From Sphingomonas beigongshangi (lineage in GTDB: Bacteria > Pseudomonadota > Alphaproteobacteria > Sphingomonadales > Sphingomonadaceae): DNA of 64,000 nt. The stretch spans positions 124,001 to 188,000 of the forward strand of contig NZ_JADHDT010000004.1 in NCBI RefSeq assembly GCF_016820445.1. The letters run 5' to 3'. A program made the translations under genes and the position numbers. The notes beneath the pieces were generated by a model. It did no database searches and was not told where the DNA came from. It was given only the letters and a program-made list of their open reading frames with translations. Shown here in pieces: positions 47,860 to 57,025 of the stretch (position 1 is the first letter of the stretch; every line of letters starts with the position of its first letter).

Positions 47860-50076
47860 GTGAAGTCCCGCGGGGACGTTAGCACGGCCATACTGGGCCG
47901 GGCGGGGCGGTCGCTGTTCGTCGCGACCATCCTGCTCGGCTCGTTCCTGCTTTTCCTCGTCCAGCCGATGGTCGCGCGAATGGCCTTGCCGCGTCTCGGC
48001 GGCGCGCCGGCGGTGTGGAATTCGGCGATGCTCGTCTATCAATTGCTGCTGCTCGGCGGATACGCCTATGCGCATGCACTGGCCCGGGTGCGCCCGTGGC
48101 TGCAGGCGGCGGTCCACCTCGCGGTGCTCGCCGCCGGAGCGCTGTGGCTGCCGATCGGGCTGAGCACGACGGGCGAGCCGGGCGGCGCGGATCCGGTGAT
48201 CGGCGTGCCGATCCTGCTCGCGGCATCGATCGGCCCACTGTTCTTCGCGGTCTCGGCGCAGGCGCCGCTCGTGCAGCGCTGGTTCGGCCTTGCCGGCGGC
48301 GCCGATCCCTACGCGCTCTACGCGGCGTCCAACCTCGGCAGCTTCGTCGGGCTGCTCGCCTATCCGCTGCTCGCCGAGCCGCTTCTGTCGCTCCAGCACC
48401 AGAGCGCCTGGTGGAGCCGCGGCTATGTGGTGCTGGCCCTGCTCGTCATCCTGTGCGCCAGCCGCCTGCCGCGTGCGGAGCGTGATGCCCCCGCCCCGCC
48501 GACCAGCCGGCCGGCGCCCCGCGCGCGTGTCGCGCACTGGATCGTCCTGTCGCTCGTGCCGTCCGGGCTGATGCTCGCCACGTCGACCTACATCACCACC
48601 GATATCGTCGCGATGCCGCTGCTATGGGTCCTGCCGCTGGGGCTCTACCTGCTGAGCTTCACGATCGCGTTCGCCGCGCGGCGCGACATCGCCGATTTCC
48701 TGACGCGGGTCGCGCCGATCACGATCCTGCTCTTCGGCGGCATCATCATCGGCGGGTTCAATACGCAGCCGCTGGCGAATCTCGGGATCGCGCTGGTGCT
48801 CCTGTTCATGGCATCGGTCGCGCTGCACACGCAGATGTACCGGCTGCGCCCGGCCGCGGATCGCCTGACGGGATTCTATCTGGCGATGGCGCTGGGCGGG
48901 GCCCTTGGCGGGGTCTTCGCGGGTCTCGTCGCGCCGGTGGTGTTCGACTGGACCTATGAATATCCGCTGCTGATCCTCGCGGCGGGTCTGTTGGTGCCGC
49001 AGGTCTATCTGACCGGCTGGCTCCGCGATCTGTGGTGGGGGCCGCGGCGGTTGCTCGCCTGGGCGGTCGTGATCACCGCGTGCGCCTTGCTCGCCGCCGC
49101 CGCGCTGCTCGATCCCGAAGGGCGGTTTGCCGAGCGGCATCAGGGCATCGCCTTCGTCCTCGTCGCCGCGGTCGGTCTTGCCGCGATCGGAACGCGGCGG
49201 GCCTATGCGCTGGTGCTTGTCTCGTCGCTGATCCTGTTCGGCGGCTGGCGCGCCGTCGAGCTGACGCTGGAGAAGGGCGCGCGCACGCGCAGCTATTTCG
49301 GCGTCTACACCATCCGCGACGGCGAAGGGCGGCGCGAGCTCGACCATGGCACCACGGTGCATGGCATCCAGCTGACCGGCAGCCCGCTGCGGGAACGAAT
49401 GGCGACGACCTATTACGTGCCCGGCTCCGGTATCGGTCAGGCATTGGGGCTCGCTCCGCAACTCTACGGCCCGGCGGCGCGGATCGGCATCGTCGGGCTG
49501 GGGACGGGAACGCTCGCCTGCTATGCGCGGCCAGGTCAGCGCTGGCGCTTTTTCGAGATCGACCCCGCCGTGGTGACGATCGCACGCGATTCGGGCCGGT
49601 TCACCTACCTTTCCCGCTGCCTGCCCGGTGTCCCGATCGTCATGGGCGATGCGCGCGTCAGCCTGACCGGGTCGCCCCAGGCCAGCCTGGACGTGCTGGC
49701 GCTCGACGCCTTCGCCTCCGACGCCATTCCGATGCACCTGATGACGCGGGAAGCCTTTGCGACCTATGCCCGCGTGCTGGCGCCGCACGGATTGCTGTTG
49801 GTGCATATATCCAACCGCTTCCTTGACCTGGAACCGGTCGTTGCCGCGGCCGCGCGGGCAAACGGCTGGCACGCCGCGGAATTCTATTATCGACCGTCCC
49901 CGCTGGATGCCGAAGCGTCACCCAGCCAGTGGATTGCGCTGTCGCGCGACCCGCGGATCATGGCGGTGATCACGCATGCGGCTCCAGGTTGGCGCCCACT
50001 GGCCCCACGCCCCGGCGTACCGGCATGGACCGACGATTTCTCGTCCATCCTGCCGGTGCTCAAATGGTACCGCTAG
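47860..50076 (+). CDS. Fused membrane/spermidine-synthase-like protein
   Basis: A 738-residue protein. Residues 15-460 contain about 12 hydrophobic segments resembling a MFS-like or permease-type module. A C-terminal spermidine-synthase-like Rossmann domain begins near residue 540 (RIGIVGLGTGTLACYARPGQRWRFFEIDP), followed by GDARVSLTGSP and LDVLALDAFASDAIPMHLMTREAFATY. Some aminopropyltransferase catalytic residues (D-A-F-x-S-D-A-x-P) are kept, but substrate use is unproven for this fused family. The start is GTG immediately after the hemB stop, so it is coupled to hemB. The stop overlaps the convergent lipoprotein gene by four bases. Confidence 0.88.
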   Translation: MKSRGDVSTAILGRAGRSLFVATILLGSFLLFLVQPMVARMALPRLGGAPAVWNSAMLVYQLLLLGGYAYAHALARVRPWLQAAVHLAVLAAGALWLPIGLSTTGEPGGADPVIGVPILLAASIGPLFFAVSAQAPLVQRWFGLAGGADPYALYAASNLGSFVGLLAYPLLAEPLLSLQHQSAWWSRGYVVLALLVILCASRLPRAERDAPAPPTSRPAPRARVAHWIVLSLVPSGLMLATSTYITTDIVAMPLLWVLPLGLYLLSFTIAFAARRDIADFLTRVAPITILLFGGIIIGGFNTQPLANLGIALVLLFMASVALHTQMYRLRPAADRLTGFYLAMALGGALGGVFAGLVAPVVFDWTYEYPLLILAAGLLVPQVYLTGWLRDLWWGPRRLLAWAVVITACALLAAAALLDPEGRFAERHQGIAFVLVAAVGLAAIGTRRAYALVLVSSLILFGGWRAVELTLEKGARTRSYFGVYTIRDGEGRRELDHGTTVHGIQLTGSPLRERMATTYYVPGSGIGQALGLAPQLYGPAARIGIVGLGTGTLACYARPGQRWRFFEIDPAVVTIARDSGRFTYLSRCLPGVPIVMGDARVSLTGSPQASLDVLALDAFASDAIPMHLMTREAFATYARVLAPHGLLLVHISNRFLDLEPVVAAAARANGWHAAEFYYRPSPLDAEASPSQWIALSRDPRIMAVITHAAPGWRPLAPRPGVPAWTDDFSSILPVLKWYR

Positions 50077-50570
50077 GCACGCGCCAGCCGCGCCTGGATG
50101 CGGGCGATCGTCTGCGCCTGCTGGTCGGCCTCCGCCGCGATGGCGTCGCGGAGCGACCCGAGCGCCGGATAGGGTGGTGACAGTTGCGCGCAGCGCTCGG
50201 CGGCTAGCAGGTCGACATCGGTGAGAAGCGAGGAGGTCTGCGCCCGCCAGTCGTCCAGCTGCGCCAGCGCGGTCTGCGCGTCGAGCCAGGAATCGCTGCC
50301 GGCGGCCGCGCCGCGGGCACGATCCGCTGCGCTATCCGCCTTTGCGGCATCCTCGGCGAAGCCGCGCGCCAGCGAAGACAGCGTCCCGCGTAACGCGCCG
50401 ATCCGCGCATCCAGCGCCGGGTCCGGCTTGGCGACCGCGACCTGCACCTTGGGTTCGGCGAATCCCTTTTCCTCGACCGCGCGGGGGGCGAGGGAGGGGT
50501 AGGCGCGCGTGTCCCGCGCGCAACCGGCGAGCGTCAGAGCGGCGAGGGTGAGCAGGGCAGGGGCTTTCAT
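50073..50570 (-). CDS. Lipoprotein, unknown function
   Basis: A 165-residue protein with a lipoprotein signal peptide: MKAPALLTLAALTLAGCARDTRAYP has the lipobox LAGC with the lipidated Cys at residue 17. The mature part is mainly helical and Ala-rich (GALRGTLSSLARGFAEDAAKADSAADRARGAA, DAQTALAQLDDWRAQTSSLLTDVDLLAAERCAQL) and may form a coiled-coil rod. Asp after +2 is not conserved strongly, so outer-membrane sorting is likely. I do not recognise a named family. It lies tail-to-tail with the spermidine-synthase-like gene. Confidence 0.78.
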   Translation of the reverse strand: MKAPALLTLAALTLAGCARDTRAYPSLAPRAVEEKGFAEPKVQVAVAKPDPALDARIGALRGTLSSLARGFAEDAAKADSAADRARGAAAGSDSWLDAQTALAQLDDWRAQTSSLLTDVDLLAAERCAQLSPPYPALGSLRDAIAAEADQQAQTIARIQARLARA

Positions 50571-50653
50571 CGGAGCCGTCCTATTGGGCGAAGAAAAAGT
50601 GCGCAATGTACTTGCGCGTTCGGAACCGTCTGCTATCAGCGCGCCTCCGGTTG

Positions 50654-50730
50654 GCGCCCGTAGCTCAGCTGGATAGAGCATCAGACTACGAATCTGAGGG
50701 TCGGACGTTCGAATCGTTCCGGGCGCGCCA
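50654..50730 (+). tRNA. tRNA-Arg (anticodon ACG)
   Basis: A complete 77-base cloverleaf. Acceptor GCGCCCG (50654-50660) pairs with CGGGCGC (50720-50726), the D arm contains GCTCAGCTGGATAGAGC, and the anticodon stem TCAGA/TCTGA encloses CTACGAA with ACG at 50688-50690. The T arm is GGACG-TTCGAAT-CGTTC-like, and CCA is encoded (50728-50730). A34 should be deaminated to inosine by TadA to read CGN codons. Confidence 0.97.
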
Positions 50731-50735
50731 AAATA

Positions 50736-50767
50736 CCCCGCCAGGTCATCGACCCGGCGGGGTTTTT
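50736..50767 (+). terminator. Terminator of tRNA-Arg
   Basis: CCCCGCC (50736-50742) pairs with GGCGGGG (50756-50762), with an inner GGTC/GACC stem, followed by TTTTT. It starts five bases after the tRNA. Confidence 0.9.
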
Positions 50768-50911
50768 GCGTCTACGGCCCGCCGCACCGGTAGCGCGCGG
50801 GTCTTCATGGCTGGTCGACAGTCGCAGACACGGCGCATCGAATGTGTCGCATGCAGTCGCCGTGGCGCGCGCCGCACTCGCATCGTCCGGCGAAGCGGGT
50901 AAAGCGACCCG

Positions 50912-51880
50912 ATGCTTCGCCGTCTGCTGTCGCTCTTCGAGCCGTTCATCCTGCTTCTGCTTGCTACCGTGCTGCTCGCCTCGATCGTGCCGCCGCGCGG
51001 TGCCATGGCGGGGGTCGTGGCGACGGCGGCAGAGGTCGGCATCGTCCTCCTCTTCTTCCTGCATGGCGCCAAGCTGTCGCGCGAGGCGATCTGGCAGGGC
51101 GCCCGCAACTGGCGGCTGCATCTCGCGGTGTTTCTGACGACCTTTGCGCTGTTCCCGCTGCTCGGCGTCGGGCTGCGCCATGTGCCCGGCATCGCGCCGC
51201 TCGTCGCCACGGGCCTGTTGTTCCTGACGCTGCTGCCCTCGACGGTGCAGTCCTCGATCGCCTTCACCGCAATCGCGCGCGGCAACGTGGCGGCGGCGGT
51301 ATGCAGCGCGTCCTTCTCGAACCTGATCGGGATCGTGGTGACGCCCGCGCTCGTCGCGCTGCTCATCGGCGGGATCGGCGGACAGGGAACCGGTGTCTCG
51401 CTATCTGCGGTGGAGGCGATCGTCTTCCAGCTGCTCGTTCCCTTCGTGGCGGGACATCTCCTACGCCCGTGGATCGGCGGTCTCGTCACGCGGTGGAAGG
51501 GGCTGGTCGGCATCGTCGACCGGGGATCGATCCTGCTCGTCGTCTACTCGGCGTTCGGCGCGGCGGTGGTCGAGGGGCTGTGGCACAAGGTATCCGCCGG
51601 GGACCTCGCGCTGATCGGGGAACTGTGCGTCGCGCTGCTCGCGCTCGTCCTGGCGATCACCTGGTTCATGGGACGCGGGCTCGGGTTCAGCCGCGAGGAT
51701 GCGATCGTGCTGCTGTTCTGCGGATCGAAGAAGAGCCTGGCGTCGGGCGTGCCGATGGCCGGCGTATTGTTCGCGCCGGCCCAGGTCGGCGTGGTGCTGT
51801 TGCCGGTGATGCTGTTCCACCAGATCCAGCTGATCGCCTGCGCCGTCATCGCCCGGCGCTATGCCGCGATCAGCGAATAG
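50912..51880 (+). CDS. Bile acid:sodium symporter family protein (SBF-like/YfeH type)
   Basis: A 322-residue inner-membrane protein with about ten hydrophobic segments. The SBF-like (PF13593) hallmarks are FFLHGAKLSREAIWQGARNWRLHLAVFLTTFALFPLLG, the FLTLLPSTVQSSIAFTAIARGN crossover motif, ASFSNLIGIVVTPALVALL and LFCGSKKSLASGVPMAGVLF. The ligand is unknown; organic anions such as keto acids are carried by related proteins. The 3' end overlaps cysQ on the other strand by 11 bases. Confidence 0.92.
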   Translation: MLRRLLSLFEPFILLLLATVLLASIVPPRGAMAGVVATAAEVGIVLLFFLHGAKLSREAIWQGARNWRLHLAVFLTTFALFPLLGVGLRHVPGIAPLVATGLLFLTLLPSTVQSSIAFTAIARGNVAAAVCSASFSNLIGIVVTPALVALLIGGIGGQGTGVSLSAVEAIVFQLLVPFVAGHLLRPWIGGLVTRWKGLVGIVDRGSILLVVYSAFGAAVVEGLWHKVSAGDLALIGELCVALLALVLAITWFMGRGLGFSREDAIVLLFCGSKKSLASGVPMAGVLFAPAQVGVVLLPVMLFHQIQLIACAVIARRYAAISE

Positions 51881-52619
51881 CCGCGATCGCCGCCAGCACC
51901 GACGCCGCCAGTTCGGGCCGGCAGATCAGAAGGTCGGGCAGCAGCGGGTCGGCGCTATTGTAGACGAGCGGGCTGCCGTCGATCCGCGACGCATGCAAGC
52001 CCGCGGCGAGCGCCACCGCAGCTGGGGCGCAATTGTCCCACTCATACTGGCCGCCGTCGTGGAGATAGATATCGGCGCGGCCATCGACGACCGCCATCGC
52101 CTTCACCCCGGCCGACCCCATGCCGTTCTGCGTCGCGGCCAGCGCCGTGCCGACCTGGTGGACGAGGTCGGAGGCGCGCGTGCGGCTCACCACCATCCGC
52201 GGGGGCGCGCCGCATGTGGTCGCCGCACGCTGCGCCTGCGCCGTGGTATAGACCCGTCGCTGCGTGGGAACCGCGACCGCGCCGATCGCGGGACGTCCGT
52301 CGATCGCCAGTCCGACGTGCACCGCCCAATCGTCGAGCCCCTCGGCATAATCGCGCGTTCCGTCCAGCGGATCGACGATCCATACCCGCCGCGCGCCACA
52401 CCGCTCGCTATTGTCCAGCGACTCCTCGGAAAGGATGAAGTCGTCCGGGCGCGCCGCGCGCAGGCGTTCGATGATCAGCGCGTTGGCGCGCGCATCGCCC
52501 GCATCGCCGAGCGCCTTGCCGCGCGCATCGCCGCGCGCCCGGATCGCCAGCAGCAGCTCGCCCGCTTCCTCGGCGATCGCAGCGGCGAGATCGACATCCG
52601 TCAAAGCTCTAAACTCCAC
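51870..52619 (-). CDS. cysQ: 3'(2'),5'-bisphosphate nucleotidase CysQ
   Basis: A 249-residue inositol-monophosphatase-fold enzyme that removes the 3' phosphate from PAP/PAPS, the toxic by-product of sulfate assimilation. Metal-binding motifs are [22 protein letters not shown] and the C-terminal [16 protein letters not shown]. It is the third gene of the cysD-cysNC-cysQ unit. GTG at 52619 is the annotated start; TTG at 52604, which overlaps the cysNC stop as TTGA, is an alternative. Confidence 0.94.
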   Translation of the reverse strand: MEFRALTDVDLAAAIAEEAGELLLAIRARGDARGKALGDAGDARANALIIERLRAARPDDFILSEESLDNSERCGARRVWIVDPLDGTRDYAEGLDDWAVHVGLAIDGRPAIGAVAVPTQRRVYTTAQAQRAATTCGAPPRMVVSRTRASDLVHQVGTALAATQNGMGSAGVKAMAVVDGRADIYLHDGGQYEWDNCAPAAVALAAGLHASRIDGSPLVYNSADPLLPDLLICRPELAASVLAAIAAIR

Positions 52620-54514
52620 ACGCCCAGCACATGCTCGACGATCCGTTCGGCGGCAGCTTCGGCGCTTTCGGTGCGCGTGTCGATCCTGATATCGGGGTGC
52701 TCCGGCGCCTCATAGGGGCTGGAGATGCCGGTGAAATGCTTGATCTCACCCGCCCGCGCCTTGGCGTACAGGCCTTTGACGTCCCGCGCTTCCGCATCGG
52801 CGAGCGGCGTGTCGATGAAGATCTCGACGAACTCACCCGCCGGCAGCAGGCCGCGTACCATCTCGCGTTCCGCGCGAAACGGCGAGATAAAGGCGGTCAG
52901 CACGATCAGGCCGGCGTCGCACATCAGCTTCGCCACCTCGCCGACGCGGCGGATGTTCTCGATCCGGTCGGCATCGGCAAAGCCCAGGTCCCGGTTCAGG
53001 CCATGACGGATATTGTCGCCATCCAGCAGGAAGCTGTGCCGGCCGAGCGCGTGCAGCTTCTTCTCCACCAGGTTCGCGATCGTCGACTTGCCGGATCCGG
53101 ACAGGCCGGTGAACCACAGAAGGCGCGGCGACTGTCCCTTCTGACGGGCATGCGCCTCGCGACTGATATGCGTCGACTGCCAGTGCACGTTCTGCGCACG
53201 GCGGAGCGCGTGATGGATCATGCCGGCGGCGACCGTGGCGTTCGTCTCGCGATCGATCAGGATGAAGCCGCCCAGAACGTGGCTCTGCGCATAGGGCGCA
53301 AAGACGAGGGCGGCCTCGGTAAAGACCTCTGCGACGCCGATGTCGTTGAGCGCGAGCGTCTCCGCCGACAGATGCGCCTGGGTGTTGACGTCGACGACAT
53401 AGGCCGGCGGCTGCACCGTCGCGCCCACCGTCTGCGTACCCATCTTGAGCCAATAGCCGCGACCGGGGACGAGCGGCGCATCGTTCAGCCAAACGAGGGT
53501 CGCTTCGAATTGGGTCGCGGCTTCGGGCGGGGAATCCGCCGCCGCGATGACGTCGCCGCGGGAACAATCGACCTCGTCCGCGAGCACCAGCGTCACCGCC
53601 TCGCCCGCGACGGCGCTGCCGCGATCTCCGTCGAAGGTGACGATGCGCGCGATCGACGTGGTGCGGCCGGACGGCACGATGCGAACCCGGTCGCCGACCC
53701 GCACCGATCCGCCGGCGATCGTTCCGGCGAATCCCCGGAAGTCGAGGTCCGGCCGATTGACCCATTGCACCGGCATGCGGAACGGCGTCATCGCCGCCCG
53801 ATCGGTATCGACCGGTATCGCCTCCAGATGCGGCAGCAGCGCCGGGCCGCGGTACCATGGCATGGCGTCGGATCGCGCGGTGATGTTCGCGCCGGTCAGG
53901 CCCGACAGGGGAATGGCGGTGAAGCCGGCGATGCCGATGCCGGCGGCGAACTTTGCATAGTCCGCGACGATGTCGTCGAACACCGCCTGGTCATGTCCGA
54001 CGAGATCCATCTTGTTGACCGCAAGGATCAGATGCCGGATGCCGATCAGATGGGCGAGGAAGGAATGGCGCCGCGTCTGGGTCAGGATGCCCTTGCGCGC
54101 GTCGACCAGGATTACCGCCGCGTCGACGGTGGAAGCCCCGGTGATCATGTTCCGGGTATATTGCTCGTGCCCCGGCGTGTCCGCGACGATGAACTTGCGT
54201 TTCTCGGTCGCGAAGAAGCGATAGGCGACGTCGATGGTGATGCCCTGTTCGCGCTCGGCGGCCAGTCCGTCGACGAGCAGCGCGAAGTCGATGTTCGTGC
54301 CCTGCGTCCCGACGCGGCGGCTGTCGGCCTCGAGCTGACGCAGTTGGTCCTCGAAGATCGTCTTGGAATCGTAGAGCAGCCGGCCGATCAGCGTCGACTT
54401 GCCGTCGTCGACGCTGCCGCAGGTGATGAAGCGCAGCATCGACTTGGACTGATGCGTGTCGAGATAGGCATGGATATCGGCGGCGATGAGCGCGTCGGGG
54501 GTGTAGACCGTCAT
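52601..54514 (-). CDS. cysN: Bifunctional sulfate adenylyltransferase subunit 1/adenylylsulfate kinase
   Basis: A 637-residue fusion (CysNC/NodQ type). The N-terminal EF-Tu-like GTPase has G1 [17 protein letters not shown] (about residue 35), G3 [17 protein letters not shown] and G4 NKMD, and drives ATP sulfurylase with CysD. The C-terminal APS kinase domain has the P-loop [14 protein letters not shown] (about residue 470) and [23 protein letters not shown], making PAPS from APS. The ATG shares a base with the cysD stop (TGATG). PAPS production fits the downstream cysQ. Confidence 0.97.
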   Translation of the reverse strand: MTVYTPDALIAADIHAYLDTHQSKSMLRFITCGSVDDGKSTLIGRLLYDSKTIFEDQLRQLEADSRRVGTQGTNIDFALLVDGLAAEREQGITIDVAYRFFATEKRKFIVADTPGHEQYTRNMITGASTVDAAVILVDARKGILTQTRRHSFLAHLIGIRHLILAVNKMDLVGHDQAVFDDIVADYAKFAAGIGIAGFTAIPLSGLTGANITARSDAMPWYRGPALLPHLEAIPVDTDRAAMTPFRMPVQWVNRPDLDFRGFAGTIAGGSVRVGDRVRIVPSGRTTSIARIVTFDGDRGSAVAGEAVTLVLADEVDCSRGDVIAAADSPPEAATQFEATLVWLNDAPLVPGRGYWLKMGTQTVGATVQPPAYVVDVNTQAHLSAETLALNDIGVAEVFTEAALVFAPYAQSHVLGGFILIDRETNATVAAGMIHHALRRAQNVHWQSTHISREAHARQKGQSPRLLWFTGLSGSGKSTIANLVEKKLHALGRHSFLLDGDNIRHGLNRDLGFADADRIENIRRVGEVAKLMCDAGLIVLTAFISPFRAEREMVRGLLPAGEFVEIFIDTPLADAEARDVKGLYAKARAGEIKHFTGISSPYEAPEHPDIRIDTRTESAEAAAERIVEHVLGVWSLEL

Positions 54515-55413
54515 CAGAAATAGCCCTCGCGCTTCTTCTTCTCCATGCTCGCCGTCTGGTCGTGGTCGATCGCGCGGCCCTGGCGTTCGGACGTCGTCGT
54601 CAGCAGCATCTCCTGGATCACCGCCGGCAACGTGTCCGCCGCGCTCTCCACCGCGCCGGTCAGCGGATAGCAGCCGAGCGTCCGGAATCGGATCGAGCGC
54701 TCCACCGGCATTTCGCCGGGCGCGAGCGGGAAGCGATCGTCGTCCACCATCAGGATCAGGCCGTCGCGCTCCACGGTCGGGCGCGGCGCGGCAAAATAGA
54801 GGGGGACGATCTCGATCCCTTCACGCAGGATATATTGCCAGATGTCGAGCTCGGTCCAATTGGACAGGGGAAACACGCGGATGCTCTCGCCCCGCCTGAT
54901 CCGCGCATTGTAGAGGTTCCACAATTCCGGGCGCTGCGCCTTGGGGTCCCAGCCCTGGCTCGCGGAGCGGAACGAGAAGATGCGCTCCTTCGCGCGGGCC
55001 TTCTCCTCGTCGCGCCGCGCCCCGCCGAAGGCGGCGTCGAATCCGCCGGCCTTCAGCGCCTGCTTGAGGCCCTCGGTCTTCCATAGGTCGGTATGGCGGC
55101 TGCCGTGGTCGAACGGATTGATGCCGGCGGCCAGCGCCTCGGGATTGCGGTGGACGATCAGCTCCATGCCGGCCGCCGCCGCCGCCTTGTCGCGCAGATC
55201 GTACATCGCGCGGAATTTCCACGTCGTGTCGACGTGAAGCAGGGGAAATGGCGGTGTCGCGGGGTAGAAGGCTTTCCTGGCGAGATGCAGCATCACCGCC
55301 GAATCCTTGCCGACCGAATAGAGCATCACCGGGGATTGGGCCTCGGCGACGACTTCGCGCAGGATGTAGATGCTTTCGGCCTCGAGCCGATCGAGATGCG
55401 TGAGCCCGCTCAT
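54514..55413 (-). CDS. cysD: Sulfate adenylyltransferase subunit 2
   Basis: A 299-residue ATP-binding subunit of ATP sulfurylase, making APS from sulfate and ATP. The PP-loop is [18 protein letters not shown] and other family segments are [36 protein letters not shown] and [12 protein letters not shown]. The start at 55413 ([21 protein letters not shown]) is chosen by homology over an upstream in-frame ATG at 55452. It heads the cysD-cysNC-cysQ operon. No reductase gene (cysH, cysI) is in this window. Confidence 0.97.
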   Translation of the reverse strand: MSGLTHLDRLEAESIYILREVVAEAQSPVMLYSVGKDSAVMLHLARKAFYPATPPFPLLHVDTTWKFRAMYDLRDKAAAAAGMELIVHRNPEALAAGINPFDHGSRHTDLWKTEGLKQALKAGGFDAAFGGARRDEEKARAKERIFSFRSASQGWDPKAQRPELWNLYNARIRRGESIRVFPLSNWTELDIWQYILREGIEIVPLYFAAPRPTVERDGLILMVDDDRFPLAPGEMPVERSIRFRTLGCYPLTGAVESAADTLPAVIQEMLLTTTSERQGRAIDHDQTASMEKKKREGYF

Positions 55414-55485
55414 GCGTGCCGAGATAGTGCCCGCGCGGGCGGGCGCGACCAAGTTATCCTGTTGCCCGCAAAAGGTGATGCCACG

Positions 55486-55704
55486 TCATTCGTGGCGGCG
55501 CTGCTCGACCGTGTCGATCAAAATGCCGCCGACCATGAACACCGACAGCGGACAAACCGCAAAGAGCAGCCAGCCGCCGAAACCGGGGTAGAGGTCCAGA
55601 TAGTGCACTCCGCGCGCGACCGCGCCGGTGGCGAGCGCATAGATGACGAGGAACGCCTCGAACTTCGTCGTGATCGTGAACAGACGCTTCAATCGGAGCC
55701 ACAT
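55486..55704 (-). CDS. Small two-helix membrane protein, conserved-type, unknown function
   Basis: A 72-residue protein with two hydrophobic segments (FEAFLVIYALATGAVARGVHYL, about 16-37, and GGWLLFAVCPLSVFMVGGILI, about 43-63) and a charged tail EQRRHE. The N-terminal MWLRLKRLFTITTKFEA is basic, predicting N-in/C-in topology. No family name is known to me. Small proteins of this style occur in sphingomonads. The ribosome binding site is weak, which lowers confidence. It lies 72 bases upstream of cysD on the same strand, and downstream of astB, with no clear link to either. Confidence 0.62.
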   Translation of the reverse strand: MWLRLKRLFTITTKFEAFLVIYALATGAVARGVHYLDLYPGFGGWLLFAVCPLSVFMVGGILIDTVEQRRHE

Positions 55705-55757
55705 GGCAAATCGTTAAGCAAGCGCGATGCCAATGCCGCAATTCCGCCGTTTCCGCC

Positions 55758-57020
55758 TTAAGCGACGTGGTTAATCGTAAAGCAATCCGACAGGTCCAGC
55801 GCGTCCAGCAGCGCCCTGTGCGCGGCCTCGATCGCCGCGACGAGCGCCGGATCTGCAAGCTCGGCGGGGTCGATGGTTTCCGGCCAGCAGCGCCGAACGA
55901 CGTCTTCGATCAGAGCGATCTTCTCGACGTCCACGAGGAAGCGCGGATCGACGCGCGCGGGGTCCGCGACGACGCGCAGGCGCAGGCAGGCTGGGCCGCC
56001 GCCATTCGCCATGGATTGCTTGACGTCGACCACCTCGACCTGTCGGATCGGCCCGTTGCCGGCGCGATGCCGCTCCAGCCAGCGCCACACGGCCGCATTG
56101 GCGCGCGCCTCTGCCGGCACGATCAACGTCGGCCCGTCGCGCGTCGTCACGAGCTGGGCGTTGAAGAGATAGGAGGCGATCGCATCGGCCAGGCTGACCT
56201 CCGCCGCCGGGACCTCGACGATCTCCACCGCCGGCATCAGCCGACGCAGATCGGCGTAGAAGGTTTCGCGCTCCGCGAAGGCCTGCTCATGCGCGAACAG
56301 CACCCGCTCGTTCGCCACCGCGACGACGTCGTTGTGGAAGGCGCCCGCCGCGATCGCCGCTGGCGACTGTTCGACGAAGAGCGTCTTTGCCGGATCGAGC
56401 GCGTGGCGTCGCGCGACGGCGGCGCTGGCCTCCGGATGCTGGCGGGCGGGGAAGGGGCCGCCGGCGATCGTGTAGACGAACACCTCGACGCCAGGGGCGT
56501 CATGTGACGCGCATAGGCGCATATGATTGGCCGCGCCCTCGTCGCCGAAGGGGGGAGGCACCGGCGCGTGGACGGCGAAGGCCGGGTCGGCGAAGGCGAG
56601 TCGCAGCTGCGCCAGCGTCTCCGGCCACTCGTGGCTGCGATGCGGCATCGTCAGCAGATTGGCGACCGTCAGGTGACAACGGCCGTCGGCGGCGTCCGGC
56701 GCGGGGGACACGGTCGCCGCGTTGGCGGCCCACATCGCGGAGGCGGACATGGCCTGCGCCCGCAGCAGCGGCGTCGCCCGTGCATGATCCGTGGCGAGGC
56801 TTGCCAGCCACCGGTGGTCGGGTCGCCGATGCGGCAGCAAGATGCCCTGCGTCAGCCCGAGCGCCAGGTTCGCGCGCATCTTGGCCAGCCCCTCCAGCGC
56901 GGCGGCGCGTGGATGGGAAATGCGACCGGCATTGTGCGTCGCTGCCAGGTTGCCCGCCGACAGGCCGGCATAATTGTGGCTCGGTCCGACGATCCCGTCG
57001 AAATTGATCTCGGTCTGCAT
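55758..57020 (-). CDS. astB: N-succinylarginine dihydrolase
   Basis: A 420-residue enzyme of the arginine succinyltransferase (AST) pathway; it turns N-succinylarginine into N-succinylornithine, CO2 and ammonia. Family features are EINFDGIVGPSHNYAGLSAGNLAATHNAG, FHNDVVAVANERVLFAHEQAF with the catalytic His, and NGGGPACLRLRV with the nucleophile Cys. The start ATG at 57020 lies just after the astA stop at 57026. It belongs to a leftward unit M20 hydrolase-astA-astB; astC, astD and an M14-type astE are absent from the window. Confidence 0.97.
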   Translation of the reverse strand: MQTEINFDGIVGPSHNYAGLSAGNLAATHNAGRISHPRAAALEGLAKMRANLALGLTQGILLPHRRPDHRWLASLATDHARATPLLRAQAMSASAMWAANAATVSPAPDAADGRCHLTVANLLTMPHRSHEWPETLAQLRLAFADPAFAVHAPVPPPFGDEGAANHMRLCASHDAPGVEVFVYTIAGGPFPARQHPEASAAVARRHALDPAKTLFVEQSPAAIAAGAFHNDVVAVANERVLFAHEQAFAERETFYADLRRLMPAVEIVEVPAAEVSLADAIASYLFNAQLVTTRDGPTLIVPAEARANAAVWRWLERHRAGNGPIRQVEVVDVKQSMANGGGPACLRLRVVADPARVDPRFLVDVEKIALIEDVVRRCWPETIDPAELADPALVAAIEAAHRALLDALDLSDCFTINHVA

Positions 57021-57025
57021 GTCTC

